The notes below the pieces were generated by a model. It ran no database searches. It saw only the letters and a program-made list of their open reading frames with translations, and was not told where the DNA came from. A DNA stretch of 8,029 bases from Kiritimatiellia bacterium (GTDB taxonomy: Bacteria; Verrucomicrobiota; Kiritimatiellia; SLAD01): positions 1 through 8,029 of the forward strand of contig SLLF01000014.1 in NCBI GenBank assembly GCA_007134175.1, written 5' to 3'. Made by a program: the position numbers and the translations under genes. How positions within the stretch are numbered: position 1 is the stretch's first letter; every line of letters starts with the position of its first letter. Shown one piece after another: positions 1-6,920 of this stretch.

Positions 1-737
1 TCACCCGCAAGCGGATTCCGCAGAAATTGATTAAATATCGCGATGAGAAAGGCTGCGGTTTTACCGGTGCCCGTCTGCGCTTTGCCGGCGGCATCGCGGC
101 CGGCCAGCGCAATCGGCAGCAGGCTGGCCTGAATCGGCGTAGTTACCGTGAAATGCATTTCCGCCAAGGCTTGCTTGATCGGATCGGCTATGTTCATACC
201 GGCAAACGTCAACTGCCCCTCGAATTCCGCGATATTCTTGGGTCGCGGCGTAGAATAAACGGGGGGCGGCGACTTCTCCGCCGCAGGCGCGGTTGGCGCG
301 GAATCGGTGGCGGGTTGCGCGGCGGCGCTATCCGTTTGTGGCCGCTTGCCACGGCGCCCACGCCCGCCACGGGACCGACGGCGCCGCTGCGGCGGGGCGG
401 ATTCGTCGGAGGCCGCTTCGTTGACATCCGAGCGGCGATTTGTTGATGCCCGGTCTGATTTCGTATCCGCTTTCGGTTCGGTAGCGGGCGGGGACGATGC
501 CGCACGCGCATGGTCGGACTTGGCTGGCGTCGCGCGACGGCGGCGGGGCGGACGGTCGGAGGACGGTTTGGCAGCACCGGTCGGCGCGGTCTCGCCTTGT
601 CCCGGCACCCATACTTCGCGTATTCGCGTAGGCGACTTAGTCTCCGGCGCAGCCGACGCTTCCGCTGAAGTGGCCGAAGCCGACTCACTGGCAGGCGACC
701 ACTTCTTCTTCACACTTTCCACAATTCGTTTCAACAT
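1..737 (-). CDS. DEAD-box ATP-dependent RNA helicase, RhlB-like, N-terminal part (runs off left edge)
   Basis: This is an ATP-dependent RNA helicase of superfamily 2 that would remodel RNA or ribonucleoprotein in the cytoplasm. Only codons 1-245 are present; the frame stays open to the left edge, so motifs II to VI lie outside. Residues 1-165 are low-complexity (Ala, Ser, Pro, Lys), with basic patches RPPRRRR (62-68) and RRRRSRGGRGRRGKR (118-132), likely disordered and RNA-binding. The helicase core starts near residue 170. Its Q motif is TPIQ (200-203), preceded by conserved aromatics, and motif I is AQTGTGKT (220-227). The stretch AQTGTGKTAAFLIAIFNQFL resembles the RhlB of pseudomonads, which also carries an N-terminal extension, but a general DEAD-box assignment is safer. 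The ATG at 737 has an AAGGAAAG Shine-Dalgarno-like stretch about 10 bases upstream. The gene is transcribed away from metY and has a long, structured leader. It is a paralogue of the helicase at 4781-6082. Confidence 0.92.
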   Translation of the reverse strand, partial: MLKRIVESVKKKWSPASESASATSAEASAAPETKSPTRIREVWVPGQGETAPTGAAKPSSDRPPRRRRATPAKSDHARAASSPPATEPKADTKSDRASTNRRSDVNEAASDESAPPQRRRRSRGGRGRRGKRPQTDSAAAQPATDSAPTAPAAEKSPPPVYSTPRPKNIAEFEGQLTFAGMNIADPIKQALAEMHFTVTTPIQASLLPIALAGRDAAGKAQTGTGKTAAFLIAIFNQFLRNPLAG

Positions 738-767
738 ATAAGATGCTCTTTCCTTCTTGTTAACTAT

Positions 768-825
768 GCCGCGGCTGAGCGTGGACTTTCACGGGGGAAC
801 AAACCTTACGCGGGCCAGCCGCAGC
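768..825 (-). promoter_or_regulatory. Stable stem-loop in the 5' leader of the left helicase gene
   Basis: Read as minus-strand RNA, bases 825-816 (GCUGCGGCUG) pair with 777-768 (CAGCCGCGGC). This gives ten consecutive pairs, nine Watson-Crick and one G-U. Inside the 38-base loop, GCGT and ACGC add a further four-pair helix. The structure ends about 15 bases upstream of the AAGGAAAG ribosome-binding site. No T-tract follows, so it does not look like a simple terminator. Structured leaders in helicase genes can serve autoregulation or cold response, but that role is inference here. Confidence 0.45.
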
Positions 826-886
826 GGGAAGCCATGACCGGGATCTGAAAATGATCCGACCGAATCGCCACGTTCCTCCGCATACT

Positions 887-915
887 ATTATATAGATATT
901 TTCTGCTTGCAACTG
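887..915 (-). promoter_or_regulatory. Candidate promoter of the left helicase gene
   Basis: The minus strand carries a perfect TATAAT at 892-887. The best -35 partner at 17-base spacing is CAGTTG (915-910), a weak match; TTGCAA (912-907) would leave only 14 bases. Transcription from here would give a leader of roughly 140 bases containing the 768-825 stem-loop. Confidence 0.4.
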
Positions 916-934
916 AAAAGGAAACCCATATAGT
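907..934 (+). promoter_or_regulatory. Candidate sigma70-type promoter of metY
   Basis: TTGCAA (907-912, 4 of 6 to consensus) and TATAGT (929-934, 5 of 6) are separated by 16 bases. The start site would fall near 941, giving a leader of about 50 bases. It overlaps the opposing helicase promoter: ATAGTA at 930-935 is the inverted repeat of TACTAT at 883-888, so the two -10 regions mirror each other. Confidence 0.45.
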
Positions 935-975
935 ACGAATCGTCTATCGGATTATAGATGTTAATTTAACTCAGC

Positions 976-981
976 AAGGAG
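976..981 (+). promoter_or_regulatory. Ribosome-binding site that decides the metY start
   Basis: AAGGAG lies 2 bases before the ATG at 984 and 8 bases before the ATG at 990. Only the second spacing is normal for initiation, so 990 is the better start. Confidence 0.75.
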
Positions 982-989
982 ATATGCAG

Positions 990-2276
990 ATGAAATTAGA
1001 GTCGTTATGTTTGCATGGCGGGACACAGCCGGATCCGACCACGGCGGCGCGCGCGATTCCGGTTTACCGGACCACGGGCTATCAATTCCGGGATACCGAG
1101 CATGCCGCCAATCTTTTTGCCCTCAAGGAATTGGGCAACATTTATACGCGCCTGATGAATCCGACTACCGACGCGTTGGAAAAACGAGTAGCCTTGTTGG
1201 AGGGCGCACATGAGTTGGCTGGCCTCGCCGTGGCATCGGGCACGTCAGCGGTTTTTTACGCGATCATCAACCTCGCGCAAGCGGGAGATAATATTGTTTC
1301 GGGACGCAACCTATATGGCGGGACCTATACCCAGTTCAACGACATTCTGCCGACGCTGGGCATTACCGTGAAATTTGTAGACACCCAGGATCCAGCCAAT
1401 GTGGCCGCAGCCATTGACGATAAAACGCGTGCGGTTTTTGTGGAGACGGTCTCGAATCCGGCGCTGGAAGTAACGGATCTGGAGGCGATCGCCCAGATCG
1501 CCCATGACCAGCAGGTTCCGCTGCTGGTCGACTCCACTTTCACGACGCCCTACCTGTCACGACCGCTCTCGTTTGGCGCGGACATCGTGATTCATTCGCT
1601 GACCAAATGGCTGGGCGGCCACGGGATCGGCATTGGTGGCGTGGTGGTGGATTCGGGCCGCTTCAAGTGGAACACCGGTCGCCACCCGCTCTACGACACA
1701 CCGGACACCTCCTATGGCGGATTGCGCTGGGGCCATGACTTGCCGGAGATGTTGGCCCCGCTGGCCTATATCCTGCGCATGCGCACGGTACCGTTACGCA
1801 ACCTGGGGGCCTGCATCGCGCCGGACAACGCCTGGCAGTTCATTCAGGGCATCGAAACGTTGCCGCTGCGCATGGAGCGTCATTGCGCCAACGCCCTGGC
1901 GACAGCCCGCCATCTCAAGGCACATGGTGCCGTCGAGTGGGTTCGTTATCCCGGCCTAGAGGACGATCCGGAATTTCCCCGCAACCAGAAGTATCTGGAT
2001 GGGAAGGGCGGCGCCATGGTGGTGTTCGGCATCAACGGCGGCAAGGAAGCCGGTGCGAAATTCATCGAGGCGCTCAAGATGTTCTCCCATCTGGCCAATG
2101 TCGGCGACGCCAAGAGTTTGGCGATTCATCCGGCGACCACAACCCATTCGCAGCTCAGCGAGGACCAGCAGAAAGATGCGGGCATTTCGCCGGAAATGGT
2201 TCGGCTCTCCATCGGCATCGAGCACATCGACGATATCCTGGCCGACATCGATCAGGCGCTCGCGGTGGCGGGGTAG
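990..2276 (+). CDS. metY: O-acetylhomoserine sulfhydrylase (aminocarboxypropyltransferase), PLP-dependent
   Basis: This is a cytoplasmic enzyme of the Cys/Met-metabolism PLP family. It would make homocysteine from O-acetyl-L-homoserine and sulfide, the direct sulfhydrylation route to methionine. At 428 residues it has the usual MetY length. Visible family features, numbered from the 990 start: YTRLMNPT (52-59), with Tyr and Arg that contact the PLP phosphate across the dimer; SGTSAV (83-88) for phosphate binding; SNP (155-157); Asp181 in LVDSTF, which pairs with the pyridine nitrogen; and Lys206 in [11 protein letters not shown], the Schiff-base lysine. Near the C-terminus are [18 protein letters not shown], typical of the sulfhydrylase branch, and Arg405 in VRLSIGIEH for the substrate carboxylate. 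The start at 990 is preferred over 984 because of AAGGAG spacing. No metX or other methionine gene is adjacent. O-succinylhomoserine use cannot be excluded from sequence. Confidence 0.93.
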   Translation: MKLESLCLHGGTQPDPTTAARAIPVYRTTGYQFRDTEHAANLFALKELGNIYTRLMNPTTDALEKRVALLEGAHELAGLAVASGTSAVFYAIINLAQAGDNIVSGRNLYGGTYTQFNDILPTLGITVKFVDTQDPANVAAAIDDKTRAVFVETVSNPALEVTDLEAIAQIAHDQQVPLLVDSTFTTPYLSRPLSFGADIVIHSLTKWLGGHGIGIGGVVVDSGRFKWNTGRHPLYDTPDTSYGGLRWGHDLPEMLAPLAYILRMRTVPLRNLGACIAPDNAWQFIQGIETLPLRMERHCANALATARHLKAHGAVEWVRYPGLEDDPEFPRNQKYLDGKGGAMVVFGINGGKEAGAKFIEALKMFSHLANVGDAKSLAIHPATTTHSQLSEDQQKDAGISPEMVRLSIGIEHIDDILADIDQALAVAG

Positions 2277-2299
2277 GCCGGTAATCGTTTTGCCCGGTT

Positions 2300-2330
2300 C
2301 GGGGTGCGCGCCCTGATGGGGTGCACCCTG
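2300..2330 (+). terminator. Candidate hairpin terminator after metY, no T-tract
   Basis: GGGTGC (2302-2307) pairs with GCACCC (2323-2328). Inner pairs CCC/GGG close a TGAT loop, with one bulge, making about 11 pairs that start 26 bases after the metY stop. The following bases (TGCCCAGG) are not T-rich, so intrinsic termination would be weak. The position still suggests a 3'-end structure. Confidence 0.4.
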
Positions 2331-2387
2331 CCCAGGCGTTGCGGCAGGTCATGATATACAGGCTCTTGCAAAATCTCCAGCCACACT

Positions 2388-2411
2388 GGGTGGCACGGGT
2401 ATCTTGCTTGG
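2388..2411. repeat. Possible degenerate copy of a dispersed intergenic repeat
   Basis: The stretch GGTGGCACGGGTATCTTGC resembles a GTGGCACGGGCATCTTGCCCGTG-like sequence that I recall as abundant between genes of Verrucomicrobiota and relatives. Here the right arm is degraded, so the usual CACGGGC/GCCCGTG palindrome is lost. GCCAC-ACTGG-GTGGC (2380-2394) forms a small 5-pair hairpin overlapping it. Recognition is from memory and no second copy is present in the window. The rest of the 2277-2532 gap shows no gene. Confidence 0.25.
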
Positions 2412-2513
2412 ACCAGTCCTATTCGCACCACGCTCGAGACAACCCCCCGAACAAGCTTTCCCCTACACTAACATAATGGTTACTGGTCCCTATTCCTCGC
2501 CTATGCGAAGAGA

Positions 2514-2520
2514 AAAGGAG
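2514..2520 (+). promoter_or_regulatory. Ribosome-binding site supporting a GTG start for the hydrolase
   Basis: AAAGGAG is the only strong Shine-Dalgarno match upstream of the signal peptide. It lies 12 bases before an in-frame GTG at 2533, slightly long but usable. It falls downstream of the competing ATG at 2503 and the TTG at 2404, neither of which has a recognisable ribosome-binding site. Confidence 0.5.
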
Positions 2521-2532
2521 TGCCCTACTCCA

Positions 2533-4650
2533 GTGCGCGGACGATCCCGTTCGGGTTGCCTGATGTCCGTGGCGCTGCTAGCGTGGTGCTTGGGGCTGGG
2601 ACTGCTTCAAGCGCAACAACCGGCGAATCTGACTGCCTTTCATCGTTCCGGCCAGACTTTCCTGACTTGGAATGAGGTGGCGGGTTTCAGCGGAGAACAG
2701 TATCGCGTGTACCGCCACGACGCGTTGATCGACGCGTCGTCCCTGGCTGAAGCCACTCCACTGGCGACGGTTGACCCAAACTCTTCGTGGCATGCCCGGG
2801 AGGGTGCCCGGTTCATTATTGAGGAGCTCGGCTATCCGCTCCCGTCCAGCCGTGGTCTGTTCGTATATACCCCCAAGGAAGCGGGCACCTTCTACTACGC
2901 CGTCACCGTGATTACCAACGGGGTGGAGAATCAAACCGAGTTCAGTTCTGGCAATAGCCTGACCACCGGCCTAGCGGAGCAACCGGAAGAACCAGAACCG
3001 GTCTTGATACGGGTCGAGGGGAATTCTCGCGTTTATACGCAGTTCATGGACTACGAGAACTGGAATCCGACCTTCAACGGTTACGCCTACAATTATGCGG
3101 TGAATCTGGCCGACGATGTGAGCCCCGCCACCCCGGCGCCCCTCTTCCTTTACCTGCACCAACGCGGCAACAAATATTCCGTCCGCAGCAAGCCCCGACT
3201 CGACGCACCGGGGATCGAGATCAGCGTGGATGACCCCGATAACACCTGGCATTACGGATACAGCGCCACCTGGGATTTCACCACCGGTGATGACCCTGAA
3301 ACCGGTCCCATCGTGAACTTTACCGAGTACCGGCATTTGCGGGCGATAGATGAAGTGATCCGGAACCCGGATTATCTCGTGGACACCGACCGGATCTACG
3401 TTTTCGGGTCATCCATGGGGGGCAGTGGCGCACTGTCAATGGGGCTGCGTTATCCCAACGTTTTTGCGGCCGCCTTTTGCTGGCAACCCATGGTCGATTA
3501 CCGGGCGGCGGTCAAGGATGGCCGCTCATGGGATCTCTATCCGAAATGGGGATCGACCGCCGCTAATCTACCCGTCAAAAACCAGGGTCCGCATGGCGAA
3601 CATCTAGCCGTGCACGATGGCACCGGTGTATATGATTGGATGAACCATGTCCTGCAAGTCCAGAGCCGGCCGGGTGATGAATCCGCCTACATCTTTTTTC
3701 ATCACGGCAAAGACGATAACACCATCGTCTGGCCCGCACAGGGCGAGTCGTTTCCTGAGGCGATGTACCGCGGGCGTCGCGGTTTCCATGCCATGCTGGA
3801 CGGCTCGGGGCACGGGGGGATCGGGTGGTTCGACCCGGATGACAATGCGACGCCCAACTGCCACTTCAAGCTGGCGAATTTTATCCGTGACACGAGCTTT
3901 CCCGCTTTCGGTATGGCCAGCGGCAATGCGCCCGTACCGCCACCCAGTGACAACGCTACCAACATCTACAACCAGACCCTGGAATGGTCTTCCGCGCTGA
4001 ATGATTTTGCCGGGGATGTGGTGGATACCCTCGCCCATTACGCCGTTGTGCTGCGCTCCACCCACACCACGCAAACCGCTCGTGTGACGATCCGCCGCCT
4101 GCAGGCCTTTTCCGCAGCGCCCGGCGAGCGGGTGATCTGGCGCAACACGCGCCTGGCGGACGATACGCTGATAGGATTCGGCATACTGGCGGTTGACCCT
4201 CACGGATTAATCTCCTTGCCCAATGTGATAATCGAGGATTCAGGGAACCGCTTGGAGTTCTTCCCGGACGAGCCGCCGGATACAGTATTGGGCGATCCCC
4301 CAGCCATCTGGTACGAGGTGGCCGGACTCGATCCAGACGATCCCCGAAGTGATCCCGATGCCGATTACGCCGGCAGTGGCCAGCGTAATCGACTGGCCTA
4401 CTGGAGCGGCACCAATCCGCGTGATGCCGCGTCCCGGTTCACGATGCTGGCTCATGATGAAGATCAGATTGGTTGGTCGACGGCACCCGGTTTCCGGTAC
4501 GTGGTGGAGTTCAGCACCAATCTCCTTGACTGGGTGGCCGTCAGTGATTCTTTGGTGGCCGAAGAGGTGACGGAGGCGATCCCCACTCCCGAACGGGTGC
4601 AGGCCCAAGGATTCTGGCGCATCAAGCTGGATATCCAGCCCGGCCCCTAG
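2533..4650 (+). CDS. Exported alpha/beta-hydrolase (esterase or prolyl-oligopeptidase-like) with C-terminal accessory region
   Basis: This is a 705-residue secreted serine hydrolase of unknown substrate. From the GTG start it has a classical signal peptide: Arg-rich n-region (RGRSRSG), hydrophobic SVALLAWCLGLGLL and probable cleavage after LQA near residue 27. Residues 30-150 are beta-rich and fibronectin-III-like (AFHRSGQTFLTWNEV...EQYRVYRHD). The hydrolase domain spans about 155-455: FLYLHQRG (205-212) is a plausible oxyanion-hole strand, Ser294 in GSSMGGSGAL is the nucleophile, Asp395 in HGKDDNTI and His427 in GSGHGG complete a likely triad. Residues 600-636 hold a degenerate Asp-rich segment (DPDDPRSDPDADY...GTNPRDAASRF), possibly Ca-binding. 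The end, RYVVEFSTNLLDW to GFWRIKL, is a beta domain I associate with Verrucomicrobiota exported proteins. An alternative ATG at 2503 would only lengthen the n-region. Carbohydrate-ester or polymer-ester cleavage is plausible but unproven. It stands alone and converges with the downstream helicase. Confidence 0.85.
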   Translation: MRGRSRSGCLMSVALLAWCLGLGLLQAQQPANLTAFHRSGQTFLTWNEVAGFSGEQYRVYRHDALIDASSLAEATPLATVDPNSSWHAREGARFIIEELGYPLPSSRGLFVYTPKEAGTFYYAVTVITNGVENQTEFSSGNSLTTGLAEQPEEPEPVLIRVEGNSRVYTQFMDYENWNPTFNGYAYNYAVNLADDVSPATPAPLFLYLHQRGNKYSVRSKPRLDAPGIEISVDDPDNTWHYGYSATWDFTTGDDPETGPIVNFTEYRHLRAIDEVIRNPDYLVDTDRIYVFGSSMGGSGALSMGLRYPNVFAAAFCWQPMVDYRAAVKDGRSWDLYPKWGSTAANLPVKNQGPHGEHLAVHDGTGVYDWMNHVLQVQSRPGDESAYIFFHHGKDDNTIVWPAQGESFPEAMYRGRRGFHAMLDGSGHGGIGWFDPDDNATPNCHFKLANFIRDTSFPAFGMASGNAPVPPPSDNATNIYNQTLEWSSALNDFAGDVVDTLAHYAVVLRSTHTTQTARVTIRRLQAFSAAPGERVIWRNTRLADDTLIGFGILAVDPHGLISLPNVIIEDSGNRLEFFPDEPPDTVLGDPPAIWYEVAGLDPDDPRSDPDADYAGSGQRNRLAYWSGTNPRDAASRFTMLAHDEDQIGWSTAPGFRYVVEFSTNLLDWVAVSDSLVAEEVTEAIPTPERVQAQGFWRIKLDIQPGP

Positions 4651-4780
4651 TGTCGACATCCCGTATTGAGTTTAGCCAATGAGCGCAGCAGACAAGGGAC
4701 ACGGCAAGGGCATCGCGGAAACCAGCGGTCCCACCTGCCGACCCGTCAAGCCATCGAAGGATCCCATACAACCAACTCAA
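4651..4780. other. Convergent intergenic region with a widely spaced 8-bp inverted repeat
   Basis: ATTGAGTT (4665-4672) and AACTCAAT (4774-4781) are perfect inverted copies about 100 bases apart. The second overlaps the helicase stop codon. No compact hairpin with a T-tract is seen for either converging gene, so how the two transcripts end is unclear. Confidence 0.2.
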
Positions 4781-6082
4781 TCATCTAAACGGGCTCGTCC
4801 GTTTTCTGCTACGACTCCGTGGCTGACGGCTAGCTAATCCGTCCATGCGAACGCCACTTTTAGGTCTGCGATGCGGGCGGGCCGGTCGAAAGGTGCCACG
4901 GGGTTCCGGACGGGCGGCGTCGCCGTGGGCGTTCTGGGCGGTGTCGGAATGAAAGGCGTGGGACGTATCAACGCTTATGGCCTTGCCTATCGTGCGTTCA
5001 ATGGCGCGTGACAAATCCCGTTCGCGGGCCGCGCAGAAGGAGACGGAATCACCGGCGGCCCCGGCCCGCGCCGTGCGGCCGATACGGTGCACGTAGGTCT
5101 CCGGCTCCTCCGGCAGATCGTAGTTGATCACATGGGTAATGCCATCGACGTCTATACCGCGTGCCGCCAAATCGGTGGCGACGAGTACGCGCGTGGTGCC
5201 CGACCGGAACTGGTGGAGCGCAGCCGTACGGCTACTCTGTGATTTGTTGCCATGGATGGCAGCGGAATGGATACCCTCGCGGGTCAGTTTTTTGACCACG
5301 CGGTCCGCACCGTGTTTGGTGCGCGCAAAAACCAATACACGCTCCGTTTGCGGATTGGCAAGTATATCGAGCAGCAACGCGTCTTTGTCCTCACGATCCA
5401 CGAAGCAGATGGTTTGTCCGATCCGCTCCACGGTGGGTTGGCCCGGATCGATGGTAATACGGGTGGGCTCGTGCAACAGGTCGGCAGCCAGTTTGGCGAC
5501 CACCGGCGGCATCGTCGCGGAGAAAAAGAGCGACTGCCGTTTGGCGGGCAACTGGTGGATGATCCGGCGGACGGCAGGGATAAAGCCCATGTCCAGCATG
5601 CGATCAGCCTCGTCCAACACGAAGTAGGTGACCCGGTTGAGGCGCAGATGGCCTTGCTGGATGAGGTCCTCCAAGCGGCCTGGAGTAGCGATGACTACGT
5701 GACAACCGCGTTGCAGCGCCTTGACTTGCGGATGTTGGCCGACGCCGCCGTAGATGGTGGTATGCCGGATACGCAAGTGCTGGCCGTAGATCTTGAGATG
5801 ATCTCCTATTTGCGCGGCCAGTTCACGGGTGGGCGTCAGGACCAAGGCCAGGGGTTTTCCCGGCTCGGCGCGGTGGTTCATTTCGGTTAGGCGCTGCAGC
5901 AGCGGCAGGATGAACGCGGCGGTTTTGCCGGTGCCGGTCTGGGCGCAGCCGAGTAAATCGCGGCCGGCCAGCAGATGCGGGATGGACTGCTCTTGAATGG
6001 GGGTAGGCTGGGTATAGCCCTCGCTGGCGACAGCTTTTTGGAGCGGACCCAATAGGGCCGCAAAGGCAGATGATGTTTCCAT
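4781..6082 (-). CDS. DEAD-box ATP-dependent RNA helicase, RhlE-like
   Basis: This is a complete 433-residue cytoplasmic RNA helicase that would unwind short duplexes in ribosome assembly or RNA decay. All core motifs are present: Q motif TPIQ (27-30), I AQTGTGKT (47-54), Ia PTRELA (84-89), GG (112-113), Ib TPGR (133-136), II DEAD (157-160), III SAT (188-190), IV VLVFARTK (249-256), Va TDLAARGID (303-311) and VI HRIGRTAR (332-339). A tail from about 375 to 433 is rich in Arg, Pro and Ser (RPARPHRRPKSG, RQPRSRSRKRTSPFR) and is probably disordered and RNA-binding, as is common in RhlE proteins. The ATG at 6082 has only a weak GAAAGAAG stretch upstream. The gene converges with the hydrolase gene across 130 bp and lies downstream of the vapBC modules on the same strand, 186 bp from the PIN gene. 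A separate candidate promoter argues against co-transcription. RhlE versus other DEAD-box subgroups is not certain. Confidence 0.95.
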   Translation of the reverse strand: METSSAFAALLGPLQKAVASEGYTQPTPIQEQSIPHLLAGRDLLGCAQTGTGKTAAFILPLLQRLTEMNHRAEPGKPLALVLTPTRELAAQIGDHLKIYGQHLRIRHTTIYGGVGQHPQVKALQRGCHVVIATPGRLEDLIQQGHLRLNRVTYFVLDEADRMLDMGFIPAVRRIIHQLPAKRQSLFFSATMPPVVAKLAADLLHEPTRITIDPGQPTVERIGQTICFVDREDKDALLLDILANPQTERVLVFARTKHGADRVVKKLTREGIHSAAIHGNKSQSSRTAALHQFRSGTTRVLVATDLAARGIDVDGITHVINYDLPEEPETYVHRIGRTARAGAAGDSVSFCAARERDLSRAIERTIGKAISVDTSHAFHSDTAQNAHGDAARPEPRGTFRPARPHRRPKSGVRMDGLASRQPRSRSRKRTSPFR

Positions 6083-6101
6083 TTACTTCTTTCTTGTGTT
6101 G

Positions 6102-6167
6102 GTCCGGTGCTTTTTGAACGCTCTAACTGCCGGACGAATAGGGAAAGAAGCGGTTGCGCAAGGCAAC
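6102..6167 (-). promoter_or_regulatory. Paired elements in the leader of the RhlE-like helicase gene
   Basis: GTTGC (6153-6157) and GCAAC (6163-6167) form a 5-pair hairpin with a 5-base loop. GTCCGG (6102-6107) and CCGGAC (6130-6135) form a second stem around a 22-base A/T-containing loop. Both lie between the candidate promoter and the start codon. A regulatory role is inferred from position only. Confidence 0.25.
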
Positions 6168-6201
6168 GCGAGGGACCACGTGTCCACTCGAAACTGGGGA
6201 G

Positions 6202-6230
6202 AACCTACAGGGACACGACCGTGGAGTCAA
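6202..6230 (-). promoter_or_regulatory. Candidate promoter of the RhlE-like helicase
   Basis: On the minus strand TTGACT (6230-6225, 5 of 6 to consensus) and TAGGTT (6207-6202, weak) are 17 bases apart, placing the start near 6195 and giving a leader of about 110 bases. A bulged 10-pair inverted repeat (6176-6185 with 6211-6215 and 6220-6224) spans the promoter and could be an operator. Confidence 0.3.
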
Positions 6231-6268
6231 TAGGCGAATTTCGCGTGAGAATAGGGGCGCAGCAAAAA

Positions 6269-6673
6269 TCATTCGGCGGGGCGGCGGAGCAATTCTGAAA
6301 GCCCGTCAAAATCGCGATCCTCGGAAAGTAGCGTCTTGGCACCCGCAATCAGCGCACTGGCGGCATGAATGCTGTCACGGGCGCCAAGATGGGTGGAGGT
6401 GCGCAATTGTTGAGCGAGGATCAGCACGTCGGGTGTGCAGGACTGGAATGAGAGGCGGGGAAAATGAAGAAAACGCTCCCCTTGAAGTATGGCGGACGGC
6501 CGATCCAATACCTTCTCTACCACATGAGTGAATTCATCCCACGTCAGTACGCTGGTCACCGCCTCCAACTTGCCATCCACGATTGAGGAAAGCACGTTGC
6601 GACATCGTTGCGCACGCTCATCGTCATAGAGAACCGCATAGAGGAAAATATTCGAATCAATGTAGGTCAGCAT
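6269..6673 (-). CDS. PIN-domain ribonuclease toxin, VapC family
   Basis: This 134-residue protein has the length and layout of a VapC toxin, a Mg-dependent RNase that cleaves specific RNAs (often tRNA) when its antitoxin is lost. The PIN fold is recognised by its spaced acidic residues: Asp6 in YIDSNIF, Glu47 in TWDEFTHVV, Asp100 in GARDSIHAASAL, and Asp119/Asp121 in LLSEDRDFDGL. All active-site positions look intact, so the toxin should be functional. Its ATG at 6673 lies inside the antitoxin gene, overlapping by 17 bases, and has only a poor ribosome-binding site (TGGTAG). This suggests translational coupling to the antitoxin. The RNA target cannot be read from the sequence. A solitary PIN nuclease of other function is less likely given the partner. 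Confidence 0.88.
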   Translation of the reverse strand: MLTYIDSNIFLYAVLYDDERAQRCRNVLSSIVDGKLEAVTSVLTWDEFTHVVEKVLDRPSAILQGERFLHFPRLSFQSCTPDVLILAQQLRTSTHLGARDSIHAASALIAGAKTLLSEDRDFDGLSELLRRPAE

Positions 6674-6905
6674 GTCTGTCTACCATGTAGTTTTTCAACT
6701 GCTCAGGCGCGGGGGAGGTTTGCTGACGCGGCAGACTGAGAAATTCATCCAAAAAACCAGCAGCTGATGGACGAATCTCAACACGATCACCATGCACCTC
6801 GAAAACAACCTCGTTTTTTAATCCAAGATGCGCACGAATATCCTTGGGCAACACCACTTGCCCCCTGCGGCTCAATGGACGTACGAAAACTAATGAATTA
6901 TTCAT
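6657..6905 (-). CDS. AbrB/MazE/SpoVT-type antitoxin (VapB) of the first TA module
   Basis: This is an 82-residue swapped-hairpin (AbrB-like) DNA-binding antitoxin that should bind and inhibit the overlapping PIN toxin and repress its own promoter. Residues 7-46 fit the AbrB pattern: LSRRGQVVLPKDIRAHLGLK, then VVFEVHGDRVEIRP. The C-terminal part (about 50-82, FLDEFLSLPRQQ onward) is probably the toxin-binding tail. The ATG at 6905 has GGAG at 6917-6914, eight bases upstream. It is first in a two-gene operon, antitoxin before toxin as is usual. A palindrome just downstream of the candidate -10 is a plausible own operator. Confidence 0.9.
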   Translation of the reverse strand: MNNSLVFVRPLSRRGQVVLPKDIRAHLGLKNEVVFEVHGDRVEIRPSAAGFLDEFLSLPRQQTSPAPEQLKNYMVDRHADLH

Positions 6906-6920
6906 ACTGCATGCTCCTAC

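Noticed and set aside
307..741. Plus-strand open frame opposite the left helicase
   Set aside because: The minus strand here encodes a clear DEAD-box N-terminus; the plus frame is a GC-rich shadow without motifs.
941..983. SAM-responsive riboswitch in the metY leader
   Set aside because: With the candidate start near 941 the leader is about 40-50 bases, too short for SAM-I, and I see only a small TCTAT/ATAGA hairpin.
3604..4203. 199-codon minus-strand open frame inside the hydrolase gene
   Set aside because: It lies opposite the hydrolase coding sequence, including the Asp and His of the triad, and has no domain features of its own.
5252..5890. 212-codon plus-strand open frame inside the RhlE-like gene
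   Set aside because: Antisense shadow of the conserved helicase core.
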